In this document: positions 28,148-37,198 of the stretch, one piece after another
How positions within the stretch are numbered: position 1 is the stretch's first letter
Layout: each line of letters starts with the position of its first letter
Assembly (NCBI RefSeq): GCF_008107695.1
Contig: NZ_VIRG01000070.1
Location: forward strand, 1,178,001 to 1,242,000
Source: Stappia sp. BW2
GTDB lineage: Bacteria; Pseudomonadota; Alphaproteobacteria; Rhizobiales; Stappiaceae
DNA: 64,000 bases
Direction of reading: 5' to 3'
Translations under genes and position numbers: made by a program
Notes under the pieces: model-generated
Databases searched by the model: none
What the model was told of the DNA's origin: nothing
The model's input: only the letters and a program-made list of their open reading frames with translations

Positions 28148-28423
28148 ATGAATAAGAACGATCTGATCGCAGCTGTTGCAGAAAAGACCGGCCTCACCAA
28201 GGCGCAGGCAGGCGAAGCAGTTGACGCAACTTTTGATGCTGTGACCCAAACGCTGAAAAGCGGTGACGAAGTCCGCATCATCGGTTTTGGTAACTTCACT
28301 GTTTCCGAACGTGCAGCAACCGAAGGCCGTAATCCGCGGACTGGCGAAACGATTCAGATCCCGGCTTCTAAGACGCCGAAGTTCAAGGCCGGCAAAGGCC
28401 TGAAGGACGCCGTGAACGCCTAA
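28148..28423 (+). CDS. hupB: DNA-binding protein HU
   Basis: The 91-aa histone-like protein bends and compacts DNA as a dimer. The N-terminal helices ([22 protein letters not shown]) and the beta-arm region with RNPRTGE and the [16 protein letters not shown] end are canonical. Mature length starts at ATG 28148, preceded by AGAAAGG. Its place after lon is typical in proteobacteria, and it has its own terminator. Confidence 0.97.
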   Translation: MNKNDLIAAVAEKTGLTKAQAGEAVDATFDAVTQTLKSGDEVRIIGFGNFTVSERAATEGRNPRTGETIQIPASKTPKFKAGKGLKDAVNA

Positions 28424-28450
28424 TAGCGCTCACCTGCGATTTCTTCGCTG

Positions 28451-28484
28451 AGCCCCGTATCCGGAAACGGATGCGGGGTTTTTC
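28451..28484 (+). terminator. Rho-independent terminator of hupB
   Basis: CCCCGTATCCG-GAAA-CGGATGCGGGG (one G-T pair) is followed by TTTTTC. Confidence 0.9.
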
Positions 28485-28586
28485 TTGTCTGGCTGATCTA
28501 TTTTGGGTGGAGGGCTGGCGACGTGCGCCGTCTTCAGTATAGTCCGCCTGTCGTGAGGCGATGCCAATTGCTCGACAGGAGTTGGA

Positions 28587-29243
28587 ATGTCACTGCAAGC
28601 CTTGATCCGCAGGCGCCAGCGGGCGCTTTTTGATGCCTGGGTCCGTAACCCTCTGGTGCAGGTTCAGGTGGAACACCCTGAAGCCCTTGGCCACCTGGTG
28701 TTCCTCGATGATTTTGATGATGACGTACACACTGCCAAAGTCGGCAGGAGCAGCCTGAAAAACGTTGCTGTCGTGCGGAAACCCGGCAATCCGGATGAAT
28801 ATGCCAGCGTCTGGGTGAGGGCGGGTTATTCCTCCTATCAGAAAGCCTGGCTGCGTTTTGTCGAACAGGTCTATGGCATCAAGGCGACGCCATCCGACCT
28901 TGCCGGCTATAATATCGATCACCTTCTCAACAAGGCGCGCAGTCCCAACAAGGCCGGTTTCATTCGGGTCGAGGCTATCAATGATGCCGTCAATCAGGCC
29001 TGGGGCGGCTTGTTCGAACGTGCCGCCAGCAATCCCGACTTCAGCGCAAATCAGAATCGTCTTCGCCGGACGATGTCCTGGATTATAGCCGCAAAGCTCA
29101 TGGATCAGCCGCCGCCGAGGGGACCGAACGATCAGCAAGGGATTGCCCGTCTGGTGCAATTCTTCAATCAGAACGGTCTTGCCGCGGACAACCCGCAGCG
29201 CGGGCTCGTCGACATGCTCGAGTTTGCCTACAAGTTCCAGTAG
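28587..29243 (+). CDS. Hypothetical protein, about 218 aa
   Basis: The start is well supported by an AGGAG ribosome site, and composition matches the neighbours, so the gene looks real. The product is soluble, mixed alpha/beta, with no signal peptide or membrane segment. A central stretch (about residues 107-133) reads YNIDHLLNKA, then a loop, then RVEAINDAVNQAW; the DH...N pattern faintly recalls HNH/treble-clef nuclease cores but is not convincing. The C-terminal third is Gln/Asn-rich. The gene ends 2 bp from the convergent amine oxidase gene. I do not recognise a family. Confidence 0.75.
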   Translation: MSLQALIRRRQRALFDAWVRNPLVQVQVEHPEALGHLVFLDDFDDDVHTAKVGRSSLKNVAVVRKPGNPDEYASVWVRAGYSSYQKAWLRFVEQVYGIKATPSDLAGYNIDHLLNKARSPNKAGFIRVEAINDAVNQAWGGLFERAASNPDFSANQNRLRRTMSWIIAAKLMDQPPPRGPNDQQGIARLVQFFNQNGLAADNPQRGLVDMLEFAYKFQ

Positions 29244-29245
29244 GC

Positions 29246-30610
29246 TTACCTGGCGTGCGCGATTGCCTCTTGCGCGACGCGTTGTCCGGAAAGCCAGGCG
29301 CCGTGTACGGTTGCCGGATAGTCGGCAACTGTTGCTTCTCCAGCAAAGAAGACCCGGCTGTTGAGGTTCGCAGCCAGAGCTGTTCTTGCACCGGGCGCCA
29401 CATCAACCGGCAAGAAAGAGTAGGAGCCTTGTGTCCACTTATCCTGTTGCCAGGCTGAGCTTATGCTGGTGACAGGTGGCGGTATGTCGCGTCCGAACAT
29501 GGTCTGCAGCGCTTCAAAGGCGGCGCGTCTGCGGTTCTCTTCACTGAGCTTTTCAAGTTCCAGCGCAAAGGCTCCGGCATTCAGTGCGCAGAGAATCGGT
29601 TTTCCGGTGACGGGAAAAAGATTTGGCCAATAGGCAAATGCGTCATGGGTGGTGGAGATGCGGCCGAAATTCAGGACGGTTTCGTGCCAGAAGGGTTCTG
29701 GAAACGACAGATAGACCTTGTCGAGCAAGCCCATCCCGAGAGCATCGATAGCGCGGCGCTTGGTATCGGGGAGAGGCGGGGAAAAGGCGATTGAACCAGC
29801 CTTCAGGGCACCGAGAGGCACCGTGCAGACCGCATAATCAGCCTCAAGAACCTTGCCTGCGACGCTGACGCTGACGCCTTTCGAGGAATGCTCGATGCGG
29901 TCCACGACGGCTTCGGTGAGGATGGTCAATCCTTGAGATACCCCTAGTGCAATCTTGTCGTAGCCGTCTGGCAGCACCGCATCGGGTCCACCAAATGCCG
30001 TGCCTTCGTCTACGCCCGCCAGCGACAATTCGGTGGTTGAAGCTGCGAATTCCTGCTCCAGCAGGCTATGCGCCAGAAAGCCGATTTCGTCATCTGTGAG
30101 CTGCAACAGGGATCTCTGTTGGCGAATCTTCCTGATGGCATTCTTGGCGGAAATCCGGGAGAGGGAGGTTTCATTTTCCTCCATGAAGCCCTCCAGAGCA
30201 TCTGCGAAGATCTCGAAACGCTCGACCGAGCGGCCATCATGTCCGGTCAGATCGAAGACCTCCTCGTTATCATAGTCCCAGTCGAACAGTGGTTGAGAGA
30301 AACGCTGTGCGAGCTCCGTGATCGGGTTGGCTCTGGTTCCGTGGATCCAGCTTGCTCCAAGATCCAGCGGCGTACCCAGTGACCTGTCGGTATGCAGACG
30401 GCCGCCGATCCGGCTGCGAGCCTCAAGCACGATTACAGAAAAACCACTGTCTGCCAGCGTTTTCGCCGCAGCCAAACCGGCGATACCTGCGCCGATGACC
30501 AACGCTTTGCGGCCATTGGCAGAAGAGGCAGCGCGGGCTCCTTTCAAAAGCGGCAGAGCGAAGAGACCTGACAAAATTCCTGTCAGAATTGACCGGCGTG
30601 ACGTCAGCAT
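29246..30610 (-). CDS. Flavin-containing amine oxidase, Tat-exported
   Basis: The 454-aa product has an N-terminal twin-arginine signal (SRRSILTGI followed by a hydrophobic stretch and an ARA site near residues 25-27). The FAD-binding Rossmann motif VIGAGIAGLAAAKTL is followed by EARSRIGGRL, the hallmark of the monoamine/polyamine oxidase family. The C-terminal FFAGEATVADYPATVHGAW motif closes the FAD site. It probably oxidises an amine in the periplasm with release of H2O2 and aldehyde; the substrate cannot be inferred. It stands alone. Confidence 0.88.
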   Translation of the reverse strand: MLTSRRSILTGILSGLFALPLLKGARAASSANGRKALVIGAGIAGLAAAKTLADSGFSVIVLEARSRIGGRLHTDRSLGTPLDLGASWIHGTRANPITELAQRFSQPLFDWDYDNEEVFDLTGHDGRSVERFEIFADALEGFMEENETSLSRISAKNAIRKIRQQRSLLQLTDDEIGFLAHSLLEQEFAASTTELSLAGVDEGTAFGGPDAVLPDGYDKIALGVSQGLTILTEAVVDRIEHSSKGVSVSVAGKVLEADYAVCTVPLGALKAGSIAFSPPLPDTKRRAIDALGMGLLDKVYLSFPEPFWHETVLNFGRISTTHDAFAYWPNLFPVTGKPILCALNAGAFALELEKLSEENRRRAAFEALQTMFGRDIPPPVTSISSAWQQDKWTQGSYSFLPVDVAPGARTALAANLNSRVFFAGEATVADYPATVHGAWLSGQRVAQEAIAHAR

Positions 30611-30756
30611 GGTGTTGGCTTTCTCCTGCTTCCGGAATAGCCAGTTTGCCTTCAGTTCCCACCGTCATCCACAGGCTTTGGCATGGAAGTAGAAATCTGA
30701 GATTTTGCTCTTGCCAAGCAGCTGGCGAGCCCCTAAAAGGCGTCTCACCTCGTTGA

Positions 30757-30832
<76 letters not shown>

Positions 30833-31098
30833 TTCCCCCTCGTAAAATCCGCCAATTGAACCCACGGTGTCTGTGCATCGGGGGCTATTTGCATTGTTTG
30901 CTGTCGTTAGGCTCCGCCAAGCGACCGGCTGGCGGAGACGGTCAAACTCACATTGTCTCCCGGGTTCCTGCGCTCGGTTGCGCTTTTGTGCTGTGTTGAT
31001 TTCGTTTTGCCTTCGATTGGTGAGTTTTCTTTTTCCTTTTTGTCCGATAAACTTCTTCGGCTAAATAAAAAACTGTTTGAAGGTAGCTACTTGGCGCG

Positions 31099-32757
31099 AT
31101 GGGGATCCTAGTTTTCATCAAGATGTTCGGGGCGGTCATGCTGCTCCTGTACGCGGTTCGGATGGTGCGAACGGGGTTTGAAAGAGCTGCCGGGCCCTCG
31201 CTCAGGCGTGCCATTGGCAAGGCGTCTGCCGGGCCGGTTGCCGGCGCCTTGTCGGGAACAGCTGTTGCCATCTTGCTGCAAAGCGCAACAGCGGTTGCGA
31301 TTCTGGCGGCAGGATTTGCGACATCCGGTTTTATTACCACCGCTGCCGGATTGGCGGTGCTGTTGGGGGCCGATCTCGGCTCGGCGCTTGTCGTACAGTT
31401 CCTGGTCTTCGATCTCAGTTGGCTGGTGCCTCTCTTGTTGGGAGGTGGCGCCTGGCTGTTCCTGAAGCTCGACGCGCGGTCTGCAAAGCAGATCGGACGC
31501 ATTCTTTTGGGAATTGCCTTTATTCTGATTGCGCTGCAAATGATCGGCGAGGCGACAACGCCTTTGAAGGAAGCGCGATTCATGCCGCAGTTTGCAGGCT
31601 ACCTTGCGCAGGACACGCCGACGGCAATGGCCGTTGGCGCTCTGCTGGCGTTTCTGGTGCATTCCAGCGTGGCAGCTGTTCTGATGATCGCTGCCCTGGT
31701 GCAGAAGACAGGTCTGCCGCACGAGGCCGCCATTCCGCTTGTTCTGGGGGCAAACATCGGTGCCGGTATCGTCGCGCTCTGGCTGACGCGCGGCATGGAC
31801 CGCAAGGCCAAGCTTCTGCCACTCGGAAATTTTGTGTTCAGATCCACCGGTGCTGTGCTGGTGATGCTGGCGCTAGAAGTTCACGATTTGCCGCTGGCAG
31901 CGCTCAGCACGGATCCGGCACAGCAGATTGTTGCCGTTCATGTCCTCTTCAATCTTCTTCTCGTTCTTGTCTGTCTGCCACTGACGAAGCCGGTGGCCTG
32001 GCTGGTCGAGCGCCTGGTGCCTGACACTCAGGAAGCAGAGGAGAGGGACCGGCTGATGCCGCAAAGCGCGCTCGACAAACAACTGATCGGCAATCCCAGG
32101 CTCGCCCTTGCCAGCGCTACACGCGAGTTGCTGCGCATGGGAGAGCTGGTCGAGGTGATGGCCAGACCGGTTCTCATGATGCTGGAGAAGGGCAGTGAGC
32201 CGGAAATCAGGCGCCTGCAGCAGTTGGACAATCAGGTCAACGCGATCCACTCCTCGGTCAAACTCTATATCGCGGAGGTAAACCGAGGAGAGCTGACTGG
32301 AGAACAGGCCGAACGCAGCATGGAACTGGTCGGTTTCGCGGTCAATCTGGAGAGGGCAGGTGACCTGGTGGCAAAGAACCTTCTCGAACTTGCGCTTGAA
32401 CTGCAGAAAAACAAGATCAGCTTTTCGCAGGAAGGGCTGAAGGAGCTGACCTGGATGCACGACCGCGTTCTGGCAAATATGGAGTTGGCCCTCAATGTGC
32501 TGGTCTCCGCCGATGTCGCTTCCGCGCGTGAGCTGATTGCAGAAAAAGACAAGATGCGCACGCTGGAGAGGGAAAGCCATAACCGGCATCTTGAGCGATT
32601 GAAGTCCAAGACGGTTGAGAGCATGGAATCGAGCAACGCCCATCTGGAGGTGATGCGCAGTCTCAAGGAAATCAATTCTTTGTTCGCTGCCGCGGCCGTT
32701 CCAATTCTCGCCAAGGAAGGCCTGCTGCGCGACACGCGGCTGGTGCCTGCGGAATAA
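31099..32757 (+). CDS. Na/Pi cotransporter family protein with PhoU-like C-terminal domain
   Basis: The product is 552 aa. The N-terminal half contains about eight membrane helices with two inverted repeats of the NaPi-II type. The first repeat carries QSATAVAIL, and the second has the corresponding SSVAAVLMI region. The cytoplasmic C-terminal half (about residues 325-545) is helical and PhoU-like. Family members import or export phosphate with sodium, or regulate it. I found no clear Pho box upstream. Confidence 0.88.
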   Translation: MGILVFIKMFGAVMLLLYAVRMVRTGFERAAGPSLRRAIGKASAGPVAGALSGTAVAILLQSATAVAILAAGFATSGFITTAAGLAVLLGADLGSALVVQFLVFDLSWLVPLLLGGGAWLFLKLDARSAKQIGRILLGIAFILIALQMIGEATTPLKEARFMPQFAGYLAQDTPTAMAVGALLAFLVHSSVAAVLMIAALVQKTGLPHEAAIPLVLGANIGAGIVALWLTRGMDRKAKLLPLGNFVFRSTGAVLVMLALEVHDLPLAALSTDPAQQIVAVHVLFNLLLVLVCLPLTKPVAWLVERLVPDTQEAEERDRLMPQSALDKQLIGNPRLALASATRELLRMGELVEVMARPVLMMLEKGSEPEIRRLQQLDNQVNAIHSSVKLYIAEVNRGELTGEQAERSMELVGFAVNLERAGDLVAKNLLELALELQKNKISFSQEGLKELTWMHDRVLANMELALNVLVSADVASARELIAEKDKMRTLERESHNRHLERLKSKTVESMESSNAHLEVMRSLKEINSLFAAAAVPILAKEGLLRDTRLVPAE

Positions 32758-32977
32758 TAATGCCCGGCCAGCTTGCTGGAGCCGCGCAAACCTGAGTCAC
32801 CTTGTGTGCCGGCGAAACGGTCTTGCTTGAAGCCAACAGAAAATGGCCGCTCAAGGCACAGACAATTCCGTTACGAAACAGGAAGTTATCCACATTGAAT
32901 GGCAAAGCAGCCTTGGGGAAAATCTGCGATTGGGCGCGGCTTTGTCAAAAAACGGCAATTCGGATGGAATAGGGTGC

Positions 32978-33006
32978 TTGACTTCCCAAACCAGCCGCCG
33001 TACATC
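32978..33006 (+). promoter_or_regulatory. Sigma-70-type promoter of the tRNA-Asp pair
   Basis: TTGACT and TACATC are separated by 17 nt and end 37 nt before the first tRNA-Asp. The rest of the 286-bp gap from 32758 holds nothing I can assign apart from a lone DnaA-box-like TTATCCACA at 32886. Confidence 0.55.
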
Positions 33007-33043
33007 AGCGCCACTTCAGGGCGACAACGCGTTGCCTGACGAA

Positions 33044-33120
33044 GCGGGTGTAGCTCAGTTGGTTAGAGTGCCGGCCTGTCACGCCGGAGGTCGCGGGTTC
33101 GAGCCCCGTCACTCGCGCCA
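33044..33120 (+). tRNA. tRNA-Asp (anticodon GUC), copy 1
   Basis: The 77-nt sequence has a GCGGGTG/CACTCGC acceptor stem, the anticodon loop CTGTCAC (GTC) between CCGGC and GCCGG, a T-arm with GGTTCGAGCCC and an encoded CCA. Confidence 0.97.
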
Positions 33121-33174
33121 CTTCCCATCAATGTACTTTGGTGCAACGGGAAATGGCGCAGATACCGTGAATGT

Positions 33175-33251
33175 GCGGGTGTAGCTCAGTTGGTTAGAGT
33201 GCCGGCCTGTCACGCCGGAGGTCGCGGGTTCGAGCCCCGTCACTCGCGCCA
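33175..33251 (+). tRNA. tRNA-Asp (anticodon GUC), copy 2
   Basis: It is identical in all 77 positions to the copy 131 bp upstream. The 54-bp spacer has no obvious promoter, so both are probably cut from one transcript. A T/C-rich stretch follows and may end it. Confidence 0.97.
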
Positions 33252-33759
33252 CTCACGGTTTCTCTTCTTCACCAGATAAATCTGCCGAAATGGTTACGCC
33301 GCGCTTGAAGCGGTTGTCTTGTTGCGTCGGTCGTCGCCCCCCTTGGCATCGACGGTAATATGACTATCATGCGTTCAATGCAGGTGCGGCGCAGTTCATT
33401 CAAATTTCAGCTCTTTTGGTGTTTGAATGTCGCAGTTCGCGATTCTGCGCGCGGGTTGAATACGAACGCAGGTGCGGCATATTTCCTGAAGGGTTGTGCA
33501 AAGTTTTTGCCCACCTGCAAACTGGCTGAAATTAAGGATTTGTCGGGGGTAGGTGCGAAGTAGGTGCAAACATGGCAAGAGTTTGACCGCATGTGGGTCT
33601 TGCGTTGCACCAAGTCGTAAGCTAAGCGTGCGATCGCATGTTGGTTTCATTATGCCGACGGGCACTGCGTGACCTGCCGGTATAATGAGGCAACGGGGCG
33701 CGCAGCCCCGGCACCGGATCGCCTCCCGATCCGCCTCCATATGCAAGGACGCGAAAGAC
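33252..33759. other. 508-bp region between tRNA-Asp and nuoA
   Basis: No gene can be supported; a 67-codon frame at 33360-33563 has no ribosome site. The 11-mer GCAGGTGCGGC occurs at 33380 and 33468, with related GTAGGTGCRAA copies at 33549 and 33560. A perfect TATAAT lies at 33681, and a GGGGC/GCCCC hairpin follows at 33695-33708, probably in the nuo leader. Confidence 0.5.
33681..33686 (+). promoter_or_regulatory. Candidate -10 element of the nuo operon
   Basis: A perfect TATAAT lies 74 nt before the nuoA ATG. No good -35 box is found 16-18 nt upstream, so an activator may be needed, or the match may be chance. Confidence 0.4.
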
Positions 33760-34125
33760 ATGGAAGAACTCTTGCGGGAATATGTCCCGATCGTCGTGTT
33801 CATCGGCATTGCGCTGGTGATCGGCCTTGCGCTGCTTATTTCGCCGTTCATCCTGGCTTACAGGAATCCGGATCCGGAAAAGCTGTCGGCCTATGAGTGC
33901 GGTTTCAACGCCTTCGACGATGCGCGCATGAAATTCGACGTGCGCTTTTATCTGGTCTCGATCCTATTCATCATCTTCGACCTTGAAGTCGCGTTCCTGT
34001 TCCCCTGGGCAACTGTTTTCGGTGACCTTGGCTGGTTCGGCTTCTGGTCCATGATGGTCTTTCTCGGTGTCCTGACCGTCGGCTTCATCTACGAATGGAA
34101 AAAGGGAGCGCTGGAATGGGATTGA
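33760..34125 (+). CDS. nuoA: NADH-quinone oxidoreductase subunit A
   Basis: The 121-aa membrane subunit of complex I has three transmembrane helices. The conserved loop [21 protein letters not shown] is intact; in this family it lies at the junction with the quinone site. ATG 33760 gives the usual N-terminus. The gene overlaps nuoB by 10 bp and opens the operon. Confidence 0.96.
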   Translation: MEELLREYVPIVVFIGIALVIGLALLISPFILAYRNPDPEKLSAYECGFNAFDDARMKFDVRFYLVSILFIIFDLEVAFLFPWATVFGDLGWFGFWSMMVFLGVLTVGFIYEWKKGALEWD

Positions 34126-34694
34126 CCACGACCAAGCCGCTCGTCGCGCCGCAGCCGCAGGGTGTTATCGACCCGAACACGGGCAAGCCTGTCGGCGCGG
34201 ATGACGCATTCTTCATGGAAGTCAACAACGAGTTGGCCGACAAGGGTTTCCTCGTCACCTCCACCGACAACCTCATCCAGTGGGCCCGCACCGGCTCTTT
34301 GATGTGGATGACGTTCGGTCTGGCGTGCTGCGCCGTGGAAATGATGCAGATGTCCATGCCGCGCTACGATGCCGAGCGCTTCGGTTTCGCGCCGCGCGCT
34401 TCTCCACGCCAGTCCGATGTCATGATCGTTGCCGGAACGCTGACCAACAAGATGGCGCCGGCGCTGCGCAAGGTCTACGACCAGATGCCTGAGCCGCGCT
34501 ATGTCATCTCCATGGGCTCCTGTGCCAATGGTGGCGGTTACTACCACTATTCCTATTCTGTGGTGCGTGGATGTGACCGGGTCGTGCCGGTCGATATCTA
34601 CGTGCCGGGCTGTCCTCCGACAGCCGAGGCGCTGCTCTACGGCGTGTTGATGCTTCAAAAGAAGATCCGCCGTACGGGCACGATCGAGCGATAA
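34116..34694 (+). CDS. nuoB: NADH-quinone oxidoreductase subunit B
   Basis: The 192-aa subunit carries the terminal iron-sulphur cluster N2 that hands electrons to quinone. The cluster ligands are visible as the adjacent pair in FGLACCAVE, then GSCAN and VPGCPP. ATG 34116 follows GGGAG and overlaps nuoA; an in-frame ATG seven codons earlier is less well placed. Confidence 0.97.
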   Translation: MGLTTTKPLVAPQPQGVIDPNTGKPVGADDAFFMEVNNELADKGFLVTSTDNLIQWARTGSLMWMTFGLACCAVEMMQMSMPRYDAERFGFAPRASPRQSDVMIVAGTLTNKMAPALRKVYDQMPEPRYVISMGSCANGGGYYHYSYSVVRGCDRVVPVDIYVPGCPPTAEALLYGVLMLQKKIRRTGTIER

Positions 34695-34698
34695 GGAT

Positions 34699-34725
34699 CT
34701 GCCGCCGGAGAGGCGGCGGATTTTT
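34699..34725 (+). terminator. Terminator-like hairpin between nuoB and nuoC
   Basis: CTGCCGCC / GGCGGCGG forms a stable stem with a GGAGA-type loop and is followed by ATTTTT. It lies 5 nt after the nuoB stop in a 182-bp gap, inside what should be one operon. Partial termination would lower expression of nuoC onward relative to nuoAB; alternatively it protects the upstream mRNA. Confidence 0.6.
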
Positions 34726-34876
34726 GAGGAAATGGGCGCATGGCGCCCGTAAAACTGACTGACCGGGCCGCGTCCTGTGGGGCGCACTGAAGACCCGGCA
34801 AACTGGATCGATCTGCAGTTGGCACGTAACCGGAACCGGTTAGCCGCCTGTTGATCCACGAGTGAGGTCGAACACG

Positions 34877-35482
34877 ATGGACGAGACGTTGAAGGAACTC
34901 GCTGAGCATATCGAGCTCGGTCTGGGTGAGTCCCTTGTGTCCTGGAAGGTCGAATACGGTGAGCTGACGCTGACCGTAAACGCGACCGATATTCTCGATG
35001 CGATCCGCTTTCTGCGCGACAACAGTTCGTGCAAGTTTGTCAATCTGACGGACATTTGCGGTGTGGACTATCCGTCGCGCGAAAAGCGCTTCGACGTTGT
35101 CTATCACTTCCTGTCTCCTGTTCAGAACCAGCGCATCCGCGTGAAGGTGGCCACCGACGAGAATACGCCGGTCGCATCCCTGACACCGCTGTTTCCTGGT
35201 GCTGAATGGTTCGAGCGGGAAGCCTACGACATGTATGGCATTCTGTTTTCCGGCCATCCGGATCTTCGCCGTATCCTGACCGACTACGGTTTCGACGGCC
35301 ATCCGCTGCGCAAGGACTTTCCGGTTACGGGCTTTGTGGAAGTTCGCTACGACGACGAGAAGAAACGCGTTGTCTACGAACCGGTACGCCTGAATCAGGA
35401 AATGCGCTCCTTCGACTTCCTCTCGCCCTGGGAAGGCACGGACTACGTGCTGCCTGGTGACGAGAAGGCAACGACGAACTGA
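34877..35482 (+). CDS. nuoC: NADH-quinone oxidoreductase subunit C
   Basis: The 201-aa subunit of the peripheral arm contains the 30-kDa signature region [22 protein letters not shown] followed by [14 protein letters not shown]. It is separate from nuoD, as in alphaproteobacteria and unlike E. coli, where the two are fused. ATG 34877 follows AGTGAGGT; a GTG five codons earlier is possible. Confidence 0.96.
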   Translation: MDETLKELAEHIELGLGESLVSWKVEYGELTLTVNATDILDAIRFLRDNSSCKFVNLTDICGVDYPSREKRFDVVYHFLSPVQNQRIRVKVATDENTPVASLTPLFPGAEWFEREAYDMYGILFSGHPDLRRILTDYGFDGHPLRKDFPVTGFVEVRYDDEKKRVVYEPVRLNQEMRSFDFLSPWEGTDYVLPGDEKATTN

Positions 35483-35496
35483 GGGGCGGAGCAGGA

Positions 35497-35940
35497 ATGA
35501 GCGAACGACTTTCAGGTGGTTGTCTTTGCGGCGAAGTGCGGTTTACCGCAACGCCCGTTGACGGCGAAATGGGGGTCTGCCACTGCGCCATGTGCCGCCG
35601 CTGGACCGGTGGTACCTACATGGCCGTCAGCTGCGGATCGATGGACAGTCTTGATGTTGAAGGTGAGGATGCGCTCGGCGTGTATAAGTCTTCCGACTAC
35701 GGCGAACGGGTTTTCTGCAGCAAATGCGGTTCCTCACTGATGTGGCGCATGGCCGATGGCTCGCATGTGAACGTTTCCGCGCAAGCCTTTGACGACCCTT
35801 CCGTGTTCAAGTTCATGTCCGAAATTTTCGTTGACGAACAGCCGGAAAACTACGCTTTCGCTAATGAAACCCGCAGAATGACCGGTCCCGAAGTCATCGC
35901 CTATTTCACGCAAAAAATGCAGGAACCTCAAAATGGCTGA
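35497..35940 (+). CDS. GFA / CENP-V family zinc protein inserted in the nuo operon
   Basis: The 147-aa product has the glutathione-dependent formaldehyde-activating (GFA) fold, with zinc ligands in [19 protein letters not shown] and FCSKCGSSL. It begins 14 bp after nuoC, and its last 8 bp overlap the nuoD start, so it is transcribed and probably translationally coupled with complex I genes. GFA proteins handle glutathione adducts in some cases, but most have no proven function. Its position suggests a link to complex I assembly or thiol/metal protection; this is inference. Confidence 0.88.
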   Translation: MSERLSGGCLCGEVRFTATPVDGEMGVCHCAMCRRWTGGTYMAVSCGSMDSLDVEGEDALGVYKSSDYGERVFCSKCGSSLMWRMADGSHVNVSAQAFDDPSVFKFMSEIFVDEQPENYAFANETRRMTGPEVIAYFTQKMQEPQNG

Positions 35941-37117
35941 GGCTCAGGTTCGTAATTTCAACATCAACTTCGGTCCGCAGCACCCGGCGGCGCACGGTGT
36001 GCTGCGCCTCGTGTTGGAACTCGACGGCGAAGTGGTAACGCGTGTGGATCCGCACATCGGTCTCCTGCACCGTGGAACCGAAAAGCTGATCGAGCAGAAG
36101 ACGTATCTGCAGGCCGTTCCTTATTTCGATCGCCTCGACTATGTGGCGCCGATGAACCAGGAACATGCGTTTGCCCTCGCTGTTGAGCGCATGCTCGGTG
36201 TTGAGGTTCCCAAACGCGGCCAGTTGATCCGCGTCCTTTACTCGGAAATCGGCCGTCTGTTGTCGCACCTTCTGAACGTGACGACCCAGGCCATGGACGT
36301 CGGCGCCCTGACGCCACCGCTTTGGGGCTTTGAGCCCCGCGAAGAGCTGATGGTGTTCTACGAGCGAGCCTGCGGTGCGCGTATGCACGCCGCTTACGTC
36401 CGTCCGGGCGGGGTTCACCAGGATCTGTCGCGCGAGTTGCTCGACGATATCTGGGACTTCTGCGATCCGTTCCTGCAGACGCTCGACGATATCGAGGGGC
36501 TTCTGACCGACAACCGTATTTTCAAGCAGCGTAACGTTGACATCGGCGTTGTCGATCTGGATGACGCCTGGGCTTGGGGCTTCTCCGGTGTGATGGTTCG
36601 CGGTTCCGGTGCACCTTGGGATCTGCGCAAGTCGCAACCTTATGAATGCTATTCCGAACTTGATTTCGATATCCCGATCGGCAAGAACGGTGATTGCTAT
36701 GACCGCTACCTGATCCGCATGGAAGAAATGCGCCAGTCAGTCCGGATCATGAAGCAGTGTCTTGAAAAGCTGACCGTCGAAACCGGTCCGATTTCCTCTA
36801 TCGACGGCAAGATCGTGCCGCCGAAGCGTGGTGAGATGAAGCGTTCCATGGAAGCGCTTATTCACCACTTCAAGCTTTACACCGAAGGCTATCACGTGCC
36901 CGAGGGCGAAGTTTACGCCGCCGTCGAGGCACCGAAGGGTGAATTCGGCGTCTACGTGGTCGCGGACGGTACCAACAAGCCGTACCGTTGCAAGATCAAG
37001 GCTCCGGGTTACAGCCACCTACAGGCCATGGACTTCCTGTGCCGCGGGCACATGCTTGCCGACGTTTCGGCAGTGCTGGGGTCGATGGACATCGTGTTCG
37101 GTGAGGTCGACCGCTGA
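35933..37117 (+). CDS. nuoD: NADH-quinone oxidoreductase subunit D
   Basis: The 394-aa 49-kDa subunit forms the quinone pocket with NuoB. The N-terminal [21 protein letters not shown] and the [10 protein letters not shown] motif are conserved, as is the C-terminal [13 protein letters not shown] lies 8 nt before the ATG, which overlaps the GFA gene. Confidence 0.97.
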   Translation: MAEAQVRNFNINFGPQHPAAHGVLRLVLELDGEVVTRVDPHIGLLHRGTEKLIEQKTYLQAVPYFDRLDYVAPMNQEHAFALAVERMLGVEVPKRGQLIRVLYSEIGRLLSHLLNVTTQAMDVGALTPPLWGFEPREELMVFYERACGARMHAAYVRPGGVHQDLSRELLDDIWDFCDPFLQTLDDIEGLLTDNRIFKQRNVDIGVVDLDDAWAWGFSGVMVRGSGAPWDLRKSQPYECYSELDFDIPIGKNGDCYDRYLIRMEEMRQSVRIMKQCLEKLTVETGPISSIDGKIVPPKRGEMKRSMEALIHHFKLYTEGYHVPEGEVYAAVEAPKGEFGVYVVADGTNKPYRCKIKAPGYSHLQAMDFLCRGHMLADVSAVLGSMDIVFGEVDR

Positions 37118-37198
37118 TGCGGGCGGCTCACAACCAATTTTCGATCCTGGCAGCCGCCCGTCCGGCTCCGGTCATTATGACAGAACGGGGATAACACC

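Noticed and set aside
30833-31098. Pho box upstream of the Na/Pi cotransporter
   Set aside because: No pair of CTGTCA-like repeats with 11-nt period is visible.
32886-32894. Perfect DnaA box TTATCCACA as a possible origin
   Set aside because: It stands alone; no cluster of boxes, AT-rich unwinding region or origin-type neighbours are present.
33360-33563. 67-codon frame upstream of nuoA
   Set aside because: It lacks a ribosome site and any protein-like pattern, and it lies among repeated AGGTGC words.
33044-33759. Integrated element or attachment site at the tRNA-Asp pair
   Set aside because: No integrase, no partial tRNA copy downstream and no composition change; the second tRNA is complete.
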